A stretch of 64,000 bases of DNA from an uncultured Halomonas sp. (GCF_947493865.1 NZ_CANLTC010000003.1:124001-188000), one strand, 5' to 3'. Shown: positions 45,329-54,719, numbered from the stretch's first letter. A program made the numbers and translations. Notes: generated from the letters alone by a model not told the origin.

Positions 45329-45588
45329 CATGGAAGTTGGTTTACACCAAGCAGGCTCAAAAAGACGCTAAAAAGTTGGCGTCCAGCGGCCTGAAGTCAA
45401 AAGCACAGGAACTGCTTGTTCTAATCTCCGAAGATCCATACCAAAAGCCTCCCCCGTTTGAAAAACTGGTTGGCGATCTGGCGGGAGCTTATTCCCGTAG
45501 AATAAATATCCAGCACCGCCTTGTTTACCAAGTGCTTGATGACGAGAGAGTAGTGAAGGTTCTTCGACTCTGGAGCCACTACGAATAA
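45325..45588 (+). CDS. yoeB: YoeB/Txe-family ribosome-dependent mRNA endonuclease toxin
   Basis: An 87-residue RelE-fold toxin that cuts mRNA on the ribosome when free of its antitoxin. PPPFEKLVGDLAGAYSRRIN and QHRLVYQV contain the catalytic Glu, Arg and the conserved HRLVY motif, and the end LWSHYE is the usual YoeB-like HYE/HY terminus. It starts at GTG 45325, overlapping the antitoxin stop. The stop is about 60 bases before the polB start. Confidence 0.92.
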   Translation: MTWKLVYTKQAQKDAKKLASSGLKSKAQELLVLISEDPYQKPPPFEKLVGDLAGAYSRRINIQHRLVYQVLDDERVVKVLRLWSHYE

Positions 45589-45650
45589 TACACAGCTGAA
45601 TCGCCCCTAGTTTCGTAGGCACTTCCAAATCCCCCATCCAAGAGAGACCC

Positions 45651-48044
45651 GTGGAGCAGCAGGGCTTCATCCTCACCCGCCACTGGCGGGATACGCCTGA
45701 AGGCACCGAGGTGTCGTTCTGGTTGTCCACCGATGCCGGCCCTCGCCATGTGCGTCTACCAGCGCAGGTATCGGTGGCGTTCATTCCCGCCGAACAACGG
45801 CCCCAAGCCGAGCGGGTGCTAAACGGCGAGCGGGGCGTTGAGCTAAAGACACTCGAGCTTTGCGATTTCCACCACCGCCCGGTGCTGGGGCTTTACTGCC
45901 AGCATCATCGCCAGTTGATGAACCTGGATCGGCGCCTGAAGGACGCGGGCATCGGCGTTTTCGAAGCCGATATCCGCCCGCCGGAGCGTTACCTGATGGA
46001 GCGCTTCATCACTGCGCCGGTGGTGTTCAGGGGGCAAGACGCGGCGGACGGTTCGTTTGTAGACGTACACCTGAAACCCGCGCCGGACTATCGTCCACGC
46101 CTCAAACTGGCCTCGCTGGATATCGAGACCAGCGAGCGTGGCGAGTTGTATTCCATCGCACTGGAAGGTTGTGGCGAGCGCCAGGTGTATATGCTTGGCT
46201 CGGCTAGTGCTGAGGATGAACCCGATGCTTCTCTCGATATTCCCCTCGGCTTTTCCCTGCAGTATTGCGACAGCCGCGAGGCGCTGCTCAAGTGCCTCAA
46301 TGAGTGGATGGCGCGGTACGATCCGGATGCGATCATCGGCTGGAATGTGGTGCAGTTCGATCTGCGTATTCTGCAACGGCACGCCGAGCGCCTTGGCGTA
46401 CCGCTATTGCTGGGGCGGGGTGGCGAACCGATGGAGTGGCGTGCCCATGGCAACAAGCCCAATCACTTCTTCGCCGGTGCACCAGGGCGATTGATCATCG
46501 ATGGCATCGAGGCGTTGCGCTCGGCGACCTGGAGCTTTACCTCGTTCAGCCTGGAGAATGTCGCCCAGACGCTGCTCGGCGAGGGCAAGGCGATCGACAA
46601 CCCTTACCAGCGCATGGACGACATCAACCGCATGTTTGCCGAGGACAAGCCGGCGCTGGCCCGCTATAACCTCAAGGACTGCGAGCTGGTCACGCGGATC
46701 TTCGAGAAGACGAAACTGATCGACTTCCTGCTCGAGCGCGCCACCGTCACCGGCTTGCCCGCCGATCGCAGCGGCGGTTCGGTGGCGGCCTTTTCGCACC
46801 TCTACCTGCCGCATATGCATCGGCTGGGCTTCGTGGCGCCCAATCTTGTCCGGAATCAGGCCGAGCGAGCAGGAGAAGGCAGCCCTGGCGGTTTTGTGAT
46901 GGACTCACGCCCGGGCCTTTACGATTCGGTGCTGGTGCTGGACTTCAAGAGCCTGTATCCCTCGATCATTCGCACCTTCCTGATCGACCCGGTGGGGTTG
47001 ATCGAGGGCTTGCGCGAGCCGGATGACGCCAGCTCGGTGCCGGGTTTCGTCGGGGCGCGCTTCTCCCGCAGGCGGCATGCCTTGCCCGAGATGGTGGCGC
47101 GGGTTTGGCAGAGCCGCGAAGCCGCCAAGCGTGAGGGCAATGCGCCGCTTTCCCAGGCGCTGAAGATCATCATGAATTCGTTCTACGGTGTGCTGGGCAC
47201 CCGGGGCTGTCGGTTCTTCGATCCGCGTTTGACGTCGTCGATCACCCTGCGGGGCCACGCGATCATGCATCGGACCCGCGAACTGATCGAAGCCGAAGGA
47301 TATACCGTTATCTATGGGGATACCGATTCCACCTTCGTTTGGCTGGGAAGTGCGCACGGCGAGGACGCGGCGGCGCGAATCGGCCGGCACCTGGCCGAGT
47401 GCGTCAACGCCTGGTGGCACGAACACCTGCGCGACGAATATGGCCTGGAGAGCGCACTGGAACTGCAGCTCGAGACCCACTTCCGGCGTTTTCTGATGCC
47501 GACTATCCGCGGCGCGGAGGCGGGCAGCAAGAAGCGCTATGCCGGGCTGGTAAGGGAGGCCGATGGCAGCGAGAGGCTGGTGTTCAAGGGCCTGGAAACG
47601 GTGCGCGCCGACTGGTCGCCGCTGGCCAAGGTCTTCCAACAGGAGCTCTACCGACGCATCTTTGTGGGCGAGCCTTACCGCGATTACGTGCGCGACTATG
47701 TGCAGCGTACCCTGGCAGGCGAGTTCGACGAGCGGTTGGTCTATCGCAAGCGCCTGCGTCGCAAGCTCGACGACTATCAGCGCAACGTGCCGCCCCACGT
47801 GCGGGCGGCGCGCCTCGCCGACGAGTACAACGACCAGTTGGGCCGGCCACGCCAGTACCAGAACGGTGGCTGGATCAGCTATGTAATCACGGTGTCGGGG
47901 CCGGAGCCACTGGAAACGCGCCGCTCGGCCATCGATTACCAGCATTATCTCTCCCGCCAATTGCAACCGGTGGCCGATGCCATCCTGCCGTTCGTCGACG
48001 ATGACTTCAGTGCGCTGGTCGATAGGCAGTTGGGGCTGTTCTGA
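45651..48044 (+). CDS. polB: DNA polymerase II
   Basis: Pol II is the family B polymerase used in damage tolerance and replication restart. The 797-residue protein aligns along its length with the E. coli enzyme: the [13 protein letters not shown] start, 3'-5' exonuclease motif LDIET near 155, polymerase motif [14 protein letters not shown] near 425, motif B around [13 protein letters not shown] near 505, motif [11 protein letters not shown] near 560, and QLGLF at the end. The start is GTG with AAGAGAGA upstream. No LexA box is evident by eye. A diverged copy of its first 39 codons lies 1.5 kb upstream. Confidence 0.97.
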   Translation: MEQQGFILTRHWRDTPEGTEVSFWLSTDAGPRHVRLPAQVSVAFIPAEQRPQAERVLNGERGVELKTLELCDFHHRPVLGLYCQHHRQLMNLDRRLKDAGIGVFEADIRPPERYLMERFITAPVVFRGQDAADGSFVDVHLKPAPDYRPRLKLASLDIETSERGELYSIALEGCGERQVYMLGSASAEDEPDASLDIPLGFSLQYCDSREALLKCLNEWMARYDPDAIIGWNVVQFDLRILQRHAERLGVPLLLGRGGEPMEWRAHGNKPNHFFAGAPGRLIIDGIEALRSATWSFTSFSLENVAQTLLGEGKAIDNPYQRMDDINRMFAEDKPALARYNLKDCELVTRIFEKTKLIDFLLERATVTGLPADRSGGSVAAFSHLYLPHMHRLGFVAPNLVRNQAERAGEGSPGGFVMDSRPGLYDSVLVLDFKSLYPSIIRTFLIDPVGLIEGLREPDDASSVPGFVGARFSRRRHALPEMVARVWQSREAAKREGNAPLSQALKIIMNSFYGVLGTRGCRFFDPRLTSSITLRGHAIMHRTRELIEAEGYTVIYGDTDSTFVWLGSAHGEDAAARIGRHLAECVNAWWHEHLRDEYGLESALELQLETHFRRFLMPTIRGAEAGSKKRYAGLVREADGSERLVFKGLETVRADWSPLAKVFQQELYRRIFVGEPYRDYVRDYVQRTLAGEFDERLVYRKRLRRKLDDYQRNVPPHVRAARLADEYNDQLGRPRQYQNGGWISYVITVSGPEPLETRRSAIDYQHYLSRQLQPVADAILPFVDDDFSALVDRQLGLF

Positions 48045-48055
48045 AGTGTGCATAA

Positions 48056-48212
48056 GAGGGTGTTTACAAAATGCCTGCACTTGGCAATACAGCGTTGAAA
48101 TTGACCTGGTGCGCCAGCCCGGTCCAAATGCTCATTTAGCCAGCGTAAACTGCGCTTTTTCGTTCAATCTCGCCTTGTCTTGCCTTCGTTCGCCTGTTCT
48201 GTAAACACCCTC
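48056..48212. mobile_element. 157-bp MITE-like element
   Basis: Perfect 13-base terminal inverted repeats (GAGGGTGTTTACA at 48056-48068, its complement at 48200-48212) enclose 131 bases without a gene, and both ends are flanked by TAA, which may be a three-base target duplication. It lies between polB and the carbonic anhydrase gene. It looks like a non-autonomous transposable element moved by a transposase encoded elsewhere. Confidence 0.72.
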
Positions 48213-48299
48213 TAAGCGCATGCTGTATTGCTGTCCCGTTTATCCGCGCTTAGGCTGTATAGCACGAAAGTACCAGCAATATTTACAAGGAACGTTTCC

Positions 48300-49031
48300 A
48301 TGAAAAAAGCATTGTGTTTGAGCGCGGTTTTATTGGCATCGAGTGCAGCAAATGCCGCTGATGAGGTGCAATGGGGCTATTCCGGCGACAAAGGGCCAGA
48401 GAACTGGGCGGCATTGAGCCCGGATAATGCCATGTGCTCAGGGGCGAATCAGTCACCGATCGACCTGACCGGATTTATCGAGGCGGAACTTGAGCCGATA
48501 ACCTTCGACTACCGGAAGGGCGCCGAGGAAATTCTCAACAACGGCCATACCGTGCAGGTGAACTACGCCCAGGGCAGCAGTATCGAAGTCGACGGTATCA
48601 CCTTCGATCTGAAACAGTTTCACTTCCATGCCCCAAGCGAAAATCATATCGAGGGTAAATCCTATCCGCTGGAAGCACATCTCGTGCATGCAAGCGAAGA
48701 GGGTGACCTGGCAGTTGTCGCAGTGATGTTCGAAGAGGGCGAGGCGAGTGAAGGCCTGAAGCAGGCCTGGTTCAAGATGCCCGAGCAGGCCGGTGACGAG
48801 TATGAGCTATCGTCTAGCCTGAGTGCGGAAGCCATTCTGCCATCGGACCGGGACTATTACCGCTTCAATGGCTCCTTGACCACGCCGCCCTGCACGGAAG
48901 GCGTACGCTGGCTGGTGATGAAGCAGCCGGTTACGGCCTCAAAGGAGCAGATCCAGCGCTTTGCCGACGTTCTACATGAACCCGACAACCGTCCGCTGCA
49001 GCCGGTCAATGCGCGGCCTGTCTTGCAGTGA
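48300..49031 (+). CDS. Periplasmic alpha-type carbonic anhydrase
   Basis: Converts CO2 and water to bicarbonate in the periplasm. The 244-residue protein has a Sec signal peptide cut after AANA (about residue 19). The three zinc histidines of the alpha class are His108 and His110 in QFHFHAPSENH and His127 in EAHLVH. Cys46 and the Cys in TTPPCTEGVRW are placed for the usual disulfide. The start at 48300 with AAGGAAC upstream is supported by the signal peptide. It stands alone. Confidence 0.95.
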   Translation: MKKALCLSAVLLASSAANAADEVQWGYSGDKGPENWAALSPDNAMCSGANQSPIDLTGFIEAELEPITFDYRKGAEEILNNGHTVQVNYAQGSSIEVDGITFDLKQFHFHAPSENHIEGKSYPLEAHLVHASEEGDLAVVAVMFEEGEASEGLKQAWFKMPEQAGDEYELSSSLSAEAILPSDRDYYRFNGSLTTPPCTEGVRWLVMKQPVTASKEQIQRFADVLHEPDNRPLQPVNARPVLQ

Positions 49032-49130
49032 TTGGTGTCTAGCGACGAGTCGTCGACGGGGTCGATATTCAGCGTTGTCTGATCGCCCCTAAGCTACACT
49101 ACTGGCTCAATCACCTAGCAGGAAATAATC

Positions 49131-49661
49131 ATGGAAGATCTTTTTTTCGCCGGATGGCCGTCGCTTTTTCGGGTCGCAATATCCGCGGTAATTGGCTATG
49201 TCACCTTGGTAGCCTTGTTGCGCATATCCGGGCGTCGAACCCTGGCGAAGATGAATGCCTTCGATCTGGTGGTCACCGTGGCGCTAGGCTCGGTGCTTGC
49301 CAGTATCATCCTTAGCAAGAACGTCACGCTGTTTCAGGGAATCCTGGCGCTGGCGCTGCTCATCGGCATGCAGTACGCCGTGACCTGGTCCAGTGTGCGG
49401 ATGAGCTGGGTGCGTCAGCTGGTGACCGGTGAACCGGCCTTGCTGTTCTATCAGGGAGTGGCGCTGCCGGATGCCCTGCGTCAAGCGCGGGTAACCCAAG
49501 ACGAACTAAAAGCGGCCGTGCGCGCATCCGGATTGATCGACATGAGCGAGGTGCAGGCCGTGGTATTGGAAACCGATGGGTCGTTCAGTGTGATGAGTAA
49601 CAGTACGACGCCAACACGCTCCAGCCTCGAGGATGTCATGGTGCCGGGTAGGCAGCACTAG
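49131..49661 (+). CDS. DUF421 (YetF-like) membrane protein
   Basis: A 176-residue protein with three membrane segments in the first 90 residues (about 12-30, 45-65, 70-85) and a cytoplasmic domain of the DUF421 type: RISGRRTLAKMNAFDLVVTVALGS, in two parts, then GEPALLFYQGV and VTQDELKAAVRASG. Related YetF and YkjA-type proteins are linked to spore or envelope stress in Bacillus; the role here is unknown. Its 3' end overlaps that of the converging NUDIX gene by 26 bases. Confidence 0.88.
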   Translation: MEDLFFAGWPSLFRVAISAVIGYVTLVALLRISGRRTLAKMNAFDLVVTVALGSVLASIILSKNVTLFQGILALALLIGMQYAVTWSSVRMSWVRQLVTGEPALLFYQGVALPDALRQARVTQDELKAAVRASGLIDMSEVQAVVLETDGSFSVMSNSTTPTRSSLEDVMVPGRQH

Positions 49662-50082
49662 GGCTTTGAAGAGACGCCAAGGCGAGCCGCGCAACGCTGG
49701 CCGCATGTTCGCTCAAGGAAATTCTTGCCTCGGCGATGTCTGTAAGCTTTATCCAGGCTGCTTCCATGGCATCGTCCGCTGCCTGCGGGGTGCCGGAAAG
49801 ATAATCGCAAAGCACCGCCGTCAATACGTAGTGAAATTTTACCTGGCCGTCTTCTCGACGAATGACATCGATTGTCGTCAGATAGGACTGGGCAGCGGCA
49901 TGAATGCCGGTTTCTTCGGCCAGTTCACGCGTTGCGCATTCGAATACGGTTTCGCCGGATTCGATGCGACCCCCGGGAAATCCCCACAGCCCCGCGTCGG
50001 GCTCGTTTCTGCGCCGGACCAGCAGGGCGTCCTGCCCGTTTAAAACGACTGCCAGCGCTGCGGGTTTGGGAGTTGCGTGCAT
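49636..50082 (-). CDS. NUDIX hydrolase (MutT/NudG-like)
   Basis: A 148-residue pyrophosphohydrolase with a complete Nudix box at 38-60 (GRIESGETVFECATRELAEE is most of it). The order GGLWGFPGGRIE before the box resembles ADP-ribose or NTP pyrophosphatases; the substrate cannot be told. It starts one base after the rhomboid gene stops, so the two are probably one transcript. Confidence 0.9.
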   Translation of the reverse strand: MHATPKPAALAVVLNGQDALLVRRRNEPDAGLWGFPGGRIESGETVFECATRELAEETGIHAAAQSYLTTIDVIRREDGQVKFHYVLTAVLCDYLSGTPQAADDAMEAAWIKLTDIAEARISLSEHAASVARLALASLQSPSAAYPAP

Positions 50083-50083
50083 A

Positions 50084-50704
50084 TCAAATACCTATTTGCT
50101 GAAGAAACAGAGGAAGGGCGCGAGGATCGAGCAGGATGGTAATCAACACACCCCCAACGGCGCCGCCAAGATGGGCTTCATGGGCCAGGCCGCCGACCTG
50201 ATTCGGATCGCGGTTCTGCATGGCATAGAGCGAGAGCGCCACGAAGCCGATGGCAAACAGGATGGCCGGGATAGGGATAGCAAAGAAGAGATAGAGCATC
50301 CGGAAGGGCTCATATAAACAGAAGGCAAAGAGCACGCCGGTGATGGCGCCGGAGGCGCCCACCGCTGAATAGCGAGCGTTGCCGCGCTGGATGATCAGCG
50401 ACAGCCCATGGGCCGTGAGCTCGGAAGCGAAATAGAGCATCAGATAGCTGACAGGGCCTAAAACGATCTCGAGCCAGGGGCCGAAAAAATACAGCGTGAG
50501 CATGTTGACCAGCAAATGTGTGCCATTGGCATGCACGAAGCCCGCGGTCACCAGCCGGTAAATCTCACCTTGGCGCAGTATGCGTTCGGGTTTGAAAGCG
50601 AGCCGGTCAATGAGCCGGGAGTTGCCCTTCAATGCGTAAATACTGACGATGACATTGATGGCGAGCAGCGCCAGGGTGATCGGTGCTTGGGTCAGATCCA
50701 GCAT
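50084..50704 (-). CDS. Rhomboid-family intramembrane serine protease
   Basis: A 206-residue six-helix protease. The catalytic Ser118 lies in GASGAITG and the catalytic His178 in HEAHLGGAVGG; GTHLLVNMLTLYFFG near 61-75 is the conserved His/Asn-containing helix. Such enzymes cut transmembrane proteins within the bilayer; the substrate is unknown. It is the first gene of a pair with the NUDIX gene. Confidence 0.93.
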   Translation of the reverse strand: MLDLTQAPITLALLAINVIVSIYALKGNSRLIDRLAFKPERILRQGEIYRLVTAGFVHANGTHLLVNMLTLYFFGPWLEIVLGPVSYLMLYFASELTAHGLSLIIQRGNARYSAVGASGAITGVLFAFCLYEPFRMLYLFFAIPIPAILFAIGFVALSLYAMQNRDPNQVGGLAHEAHLGGAVGGVLITILLDPRALPLFLQQIGI

Positions 50705-50852
50705 GCATAAGTCTCACGAGAACAAGGTTCGAGATCGTCATGGTGTCAGATTGTGTGGATGCGGTCGCGTCGAAATACTTGTCAGCGTATCCTCATGGCG
50801 TCAGGATTCTCTATCCAACCCCTGCTCGGCTAACAAGCAAAGGAGTATCACG

Positions 50853-51131
50853 ATGGCTCAAGCAAGCGCGCGCCACATTCTGGTGGACAGCGAAGCAAAA
50901 TGTCAGGAACTCAAGACTGAAATCGAGAACGGACGTGATTTTGCCGAGGTGGCGAAAGAGCACTCTACCTGCCCATCCGGGCGTAGCGGTGGCGATCTGG
51001 GCACTTTTACCCAGGGCCAGATGGTGCCTGAGTTCGACAAGGTGGTATTCAATGATGAACTCAATACAGTGCATGGCCCGGTCAAGACACAATTTGGCTA
51101 TCACTTGCTGGAAGTGACCGACCGCTCTTGA
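50853..51131 (+). CDS. ppiC: Parvulin-type peptidyl-prolyl isomerase (PpiC)
   Basis: A 92-residue cytoplasmic single-domain parvulin: ASARHILVDSEAKCQEL (with the active-site His), FAEVAKEHSTCPSGRSGGDLG in parts, MVPEFDKVVF and the closing GYHLLEVTDR. It speeds prolyl cis-trans isomerisation. AAAGGAG precedes the ATG. A strong hairpin follows at 51153. Confidence 0.95.
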   Translation: MAQASARHILVDSEAKCQELKTEIENGRDFAEVAKEHSTCPSGRSGGDLGTFTQGQMVPEFDKVVFNDELNTVHGPVKTQFGYHLLEVTDRS

Positions 51132-51152
51132 TGTGGATGTCGTCTTGAATAC

Positions 51153-51182
51153 AAAACGCCTGGTCATGTGGCCAGGCGTTTT
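51153..51182 (+). terminator. Rho-independent terminator after ppiC
   Basis: AAAACGCCTGG and CCAGGCGTTTT form an 11-base-pair stem with an eight-base loop, the T-run being part of the stem end. Located 21 bases after ppiC. Confidence 0.88.
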
Positions 51183-51504
51183 GCGTTTACTGGATGGAGT
51201 CGCGCTTTGAAGCTGCTCCACACTCAGCTTTGTTACGTATGGGGTGCTTGGCCGGTGCCGACCTTGAATTAGAAGAGGGCATTGGTACCTTGGTTGTTTT
51301 GACTATTTCTAAGGTGACAACCTCCCATGAGGCGATCGATGCCTTCATGGGAAGGCAGCTTGGCTGTCGTCAAGTCATTCGGATGACCGTCGGGTTGGAG
51401 AAATTCGCCGATTGATCGAAGTAGAGGTTTCATTCTGATGTTACCAGTATACTAATCTTTTAATATGCTGAAAGTACGTTTACGGCTTAAGCCGCAGGAG
51501 TAGA
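51183..51504. other. Gap between ppiC and the PLD gene; no supported gene
   Basis: About 320 bases. An open frame of 73 codons (51194-51415) exists on the plus strand but lacks a clear ribosome-binding site and family features; I do not call it. The right end (51440-51500) is AT-rich and should contain the promoter of the phospholipase-D-like gene. Confidence 0.45.
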
Positions 51505-52956
51505 GTGGTGGCAGTTGGTAACAGTGTTGGCAAAAAGTGTTCTCGATTGCTGTTGTTGGCGTTAATTGCCTATCTAGGCATGGCGCTCTACCAATCATTC
51601 AAGCCGTTACCGGAGGGCATCAATGCGGCTTCCCCGCTTAGGCCGGTGCAGGAGGTTGCCTTTCTCGGCGATACCACCTATCTGGACAAGTGGGGCAAGC
51701 GTCAGTCGGATCAGGTGATCTTCGATGAAATTCTGCGCCTGATCGGCCAGGCCAATCGTCTCGTGGTGCTGGACATGTTCCTGTTCAACGACTTCAGTGG
51801 CGCGGCTGCCGGAGATTTCCGTCCTTTATCCGCGGAACTTACCCGAGCATTGACGCAGCGCAAGGATCAGATGCCGGGGCTTGAAGTAGTGCTGATCACC
51901 GATCCATTGAACACCTTGTACGGCGGGCTGGAGCCGGATCATCTCAAGGCCCTGCGTGCCGCCGGGATCAAGATCGTGATGACGGATCTGACCGAACTGC
52001 GGGCCTCGAACTCTCTTTGGTCGGGGCTCTGGTACTGGTGCTGTAGTTGGCTTGGTAACAGTACCAAGGGCGGTTGGCTGCCCAACCCGTTGGGCGAAGG
52101 TGACGTCACGCTGCGCAGTTATCTTCAATTGCTCAACTTCAATGCCAATCATCGCAAGACGCTAGTGGTGGATTCCGGAGAAAGCTGGGTGGGGCTCGTG
52201 ACGTCGGCCAACCCTCATGATGCCAGTAGCGCCCACGGCAACGTGGCGTTACGCTTCACGGGGGAAGCGGCGATCGATTTGCTGGAAAGCGAACGGGCTG
52301 TGGTGGCCATGTCCGGTGGCAGCATCAATTTCGATACGCCGACCCATGAGAGGAGCGTGGACGGCGATGGTTCACGCATGCAGATATTGACCGAATCCAG
52401 AATCGGCAATGCGCTGCGAATTGCCATCGACAGCGCCGAACCTGGGGATCGCATCGATATCGCCGTGTTTTACTTCTCCCATCGAGACCTGTTGGCGTCG
52501 GCCATGGCCGCCCATGAGCGTGGCGTGCGTATCCGGGTGCTTCTCGACCCCAACAAGGATGCCTTCGGTATCGAGAAGAGTGGCATTCCCAACCGTCAAG
52601 CGGCAGCAGAGCTTGTGAAGGCAGGGGTGCCGGTACGTTGGTGCGCCACCATGGGAGAGCAGTGTCATGCCAAGATGCTGCTCAAGCGCTCGTTGAGCGG
52701 TGACGCCGCCCTCATTCTCGGCTCGGCCAATTTCACCCGGCGTAATCTCGACAATCTCAACCTGGAGACTAGCGTGCGTTTGAAGGGCAATACTCAAACG
52801 GCCGCCATTGTCGATGCCACGAAGTACTTCAAACACTATTGGCGTAATAGTCAAAGAAAGCTGCATAGCCTACCCTATTCCATCTATGCCGATACATCCT
52901 TGTCCCGTTATTGGCTGTATCGCGTGATGGAGTCCACGGGGTTATCGACATTCTGA
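51505..52956 (+). CDS. Phospholipase D-like phosphatidyltransferase/nuclease superfamily protein
   Basis: A 483-residue protein with an N-terminal membrane anchor (about 12-28) and two HKD half-sites: NHRKTLVVD near 214 followed by TSANPHDASSAHGN, and CHAKMLLKR near 391 followed by GSANFTRRNLDNLN. It could be a cardiolipin synthase-like enzyme or a hydrolase of phosphodiesters; the lipid-synthase spacing is not decisive. The start is GTG at 51505. Standing alone. Confidence 0.88.
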   Translation: MVAVGNSVGKKCSRLLLLALIAYLGMALYQSFKPLPEGINAASPLRPVQEVAFLGDTTYLDKWGKRQSDQVIFDEILRLIGQANRLVVLDMFLFNDFSGAAAGDFRPLSAELTRALTQRKDQMPGLEVVLITDPLNTLYGGLEPDHLKALRAAGIKIVMTDLTELRASNSLWSGLWYWCCSWLGNSTKGGWLPNPLGEGDVTLRSYLQLLNFNANHRKTLVVDSGESWVGLVTSANPHDASSAHGNVALRFTGEAAIDLLESERAVVAMSGGSINFDTPTHERSVDGDGSRMQILTESRIGNALRIAIDSAEPGDRIDIAVFYFSHRDLLASAMAAHERGVRIRVLLDPNKDAFGIEKSGIPNRQAAAELVKAGVPVRWCATMGEQCHAKMLLKRSLSGDAALILGSANFTRRNLDNLNLETSVRLKGNTQTAAIVDATKYFKHYWRNSQRKLHSLPYSIYADTSLSRYWLYRVMESTGLSTF

Positions 52957-53056
52957 CGCCCGTTTAAAGATATATTAGGCATTGCCATGCGATAACTGGT
53001 ATAGATTACCTGGGCAGAACGTTCTGCAAACGCGTTTTCAGCATAAGGACCACGCT

Positions 53057-53131
53057 ATGAGAAACATCATCTACATCGTCGGCTTGATCGTCATTGTACT
53101 GTTCATCCTGAGCTTCCTGGGACTGCGCTGA
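53057..53131 (+). CDS. 24-residue single-span membrane peptide
   Basis: A very short ORF starting MRNIIYIVGLIVIVLFI and ending SFLGLR, entirely a transmembrane helix with basic ends. AAGGA lies eight to nine bases before the ATG. Small hydrophobic peptides with this start (M-x-x-I-I-Y-I-x-G) and LGLR end occur in other proteobacteria, so I think it is real, but the function is unknown. Confidence 0.6.
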   Translation: MRNIIYIVGLIVIVLFILSFLGLR

Positions 53132-53299
53132 ACAATCACCAACGAGCCAGGATTTTTCTTACACTTCATGCCGTCGCCGGATCTCCAGCGACGGTATGGT
53201 CGTTTTTACGAGTGATACTTTGAAGAGGCATTTTGCAACGAACCTTCCTTGCCGATAAGGTCTAACAATGACAATGCATTCATCGCGCCAAGGTTTCTC

Positions 53300-53767
53300 A
53301 TGCTCTCTACCTTTCAGCAGTTTTTCAATCGCGCGCTCGTCGTGCCTACCCAAGAGCAGGACCGCCGGGTAACCCTGGAGCTGGCCACGGCAGTTCTCTT
53401 TTGCGAAATCGTGCGCGCAGACTATCAGCGCGATCCACGGGAGCTGGAGCTTCTAAAACGCAAGCTGCAGCGACGTTTCAAACTGGACGATGCCGCGGTA
53501 GGCGAATTGATACGATCCGCCGAGGAAGAGGCGGATCAGGCGGTGGATCATTTTGCGTTCGTGCGCCTGATCAATGAGCATTACGATTACGACGACAAGG
53601 TCGTGCTGGTCGAATTGATGTGGGAACTCGCTTACGCCGACGACGAACTGGATGCCTATGAAGAGCATCGCATCCGCAAGCTTGCGGATCTCTTGTTCGT
53701 GCGCCACAGCGACTTCATTCGTACCAAGCTGCAGGTTCAGGAAAGACGCGGTGAAGCAAAACCTTGA
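53300..53767 (+). CDS. TerB-family (tellurite resistance/DjlA-N-like) protein
   Basis: A 155-residue all-helical acidic protein of the TerB fold: LELATAVLFCEIVRADYQRDPRE (about 25-47, in two parts) and MWELAYADDELDAYEEHRIRKLA, both carrying the acidic residues of the TerB metal-binding helices. Stand-alone proteins of this kind have no proven function. The ATG at 53300 follows AAGG; an upstream in-frame start is less family-like. Confidence 0.82.
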   Translation: MLSTFQQFFNRALVVPTQEQDRRVTLELATAVLFCEIVRADYQRDPRELELLKRKLQRRFKLDDAAVGELIRSAEEEADQAVDHFAFVRLINEHYDYDDKVVLVELMWELAYADDELDAYEEHRIRKLADLLFVRHSDFIRTKLQVQERRGEAKP

Positions 53768-53789
53768 ACGGACGGCGTTGCTTTACCAT

Positions 53790-54719
53790 TTACACGTTTT
53801 CATCATGAACCTTGTGGTGATCTTCCGGTGCCACATGCCAGGGCAGGCGGGCGCGAGCACTGCGCTCGAGTTCCGCAATTACCTGTGCCCCAAGCAGCAA
53901 GATGACGGCGCCTATCTCCAGGCTCAGCAACACGACGATGAGAGTCGCAAGCGATCCGTAGATGACATTGACGAAGGAGATGTTGGCGAAGTAGTAAACC
54001 AGAATGAATCGGGTGATTTCCCATAGCAGTGCAGCGACGAAGCCCCCTATCAGTGCACGTGTGGGAGAGATGCGAACCACCGGCATGATCTTGTAGATGG
54101 CGCTGAACAATCCGAACATACCGACGAAGCTAAACAGGTTGAGCAATGCCTTGGAAACGAACGGGGAATGCAGTTCGAACCCGAAAACCATGAGAAGCAG
54201 CTCATTGAAGGCGTTGGCGATGGCCACCAACATGGTCAGTGCCAAAAGCCCTGCCCCCAGCATGATCATGAAGAAATAAGGCATCAGCACCGATACCCAG
54301 ACACGTCGATGGGTAGGAATGTTGGGTTGGTGAAAGATCAAGGATATTGAATCCTCGATCATGCGAAAGGCGAAGGAGCTGAAGAACAGCAGTATCAGAG
54401 TGCCGACAATGCCTACCACATCCCGCGACTCCAGTAGGGCGTTGACCGCATCGAGCAATATGTCAGCATGGGCAGGGGCTAGGTGTCCTGCCTGTATCGC
54501 AATGATCCCCAGCAGGCGTTGCTCATCGACCACATGCGTCAACAGCACCGATAGCACGGCAAACAAGGGGATGGCCGAAAGCAGTATGTTGTAACCCACC
54601 CCTCCGGCAAGCAGAATGCCCCGGTTCTTGAAGAAGGCGGCCAGCACACGAAGCGAGAAGCGATACAGCTTCGGTGCGATCACGATCACATGTTCCTTGC
54701 CGCGTTCTCGTTTACCCAT
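53790..54719 (-). CDS. YihY/virulence factor BrkB family membrane protein
   Basis: A 309-residue protein with six membrane segments in the family plan: FKNRGILLAGGVGYNILLSA at about 28-47, PLFAVLSVLL, the QAGHLAPAHADILLDAVNALL loop, and a C-terminal FANISFVNVIYGSLA then LIVVLLSLEIGAVILLLGAQ. Once annotated as ribonuclease BN, which is incorrect. Function unknown, perhaps envelope-related. Converges on the TerB-like gene. Confidence 0.9.
   Translation of the reverse strand: MGKRERGKEHVIVIAPKLYRFSLRVLAAFFKNRGILLAGGVGYNILLSAIPLFAVLSVLLTHVVDEQRLLGIIAIQAGHLAPAHADILLDAVNALLESRDVVGIVGTLILLFFSSFAFRMIEDSISLIFHQPNIPTHRRVWVSVLMPYFFMIMLGAGLLALTMLVAIANAFNELLLMVFGFELHSPFVSKALLNLFSFVGMFGLFSAIYKIMPVVRISPTRALIGGFVAALLWEITRFILVYYFANISFVNVIYGSLATLIVVLLSLEIGAVILLLGAQVIAELERSARARLPWHVAPEDHHKVHDENV

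Noticed and set aside
46905..48080. 391-codon minus-strand frame opposite polB
   Set aside because: Antisense to a complete DNA polymerase II gene; no domain recognisable.
51194..51415. 73-codon frame after ppiC
   Set aside because: No ribosome-binding site, begins close to the ppiC terminator, and the translation resembles no family; evidence too thin to call a gene.
53790..54719. Ribonuclease BN
   Set aside because: An old name for YihY-type proteins; the sequence is an integral membrane protein without nuclease motifs.
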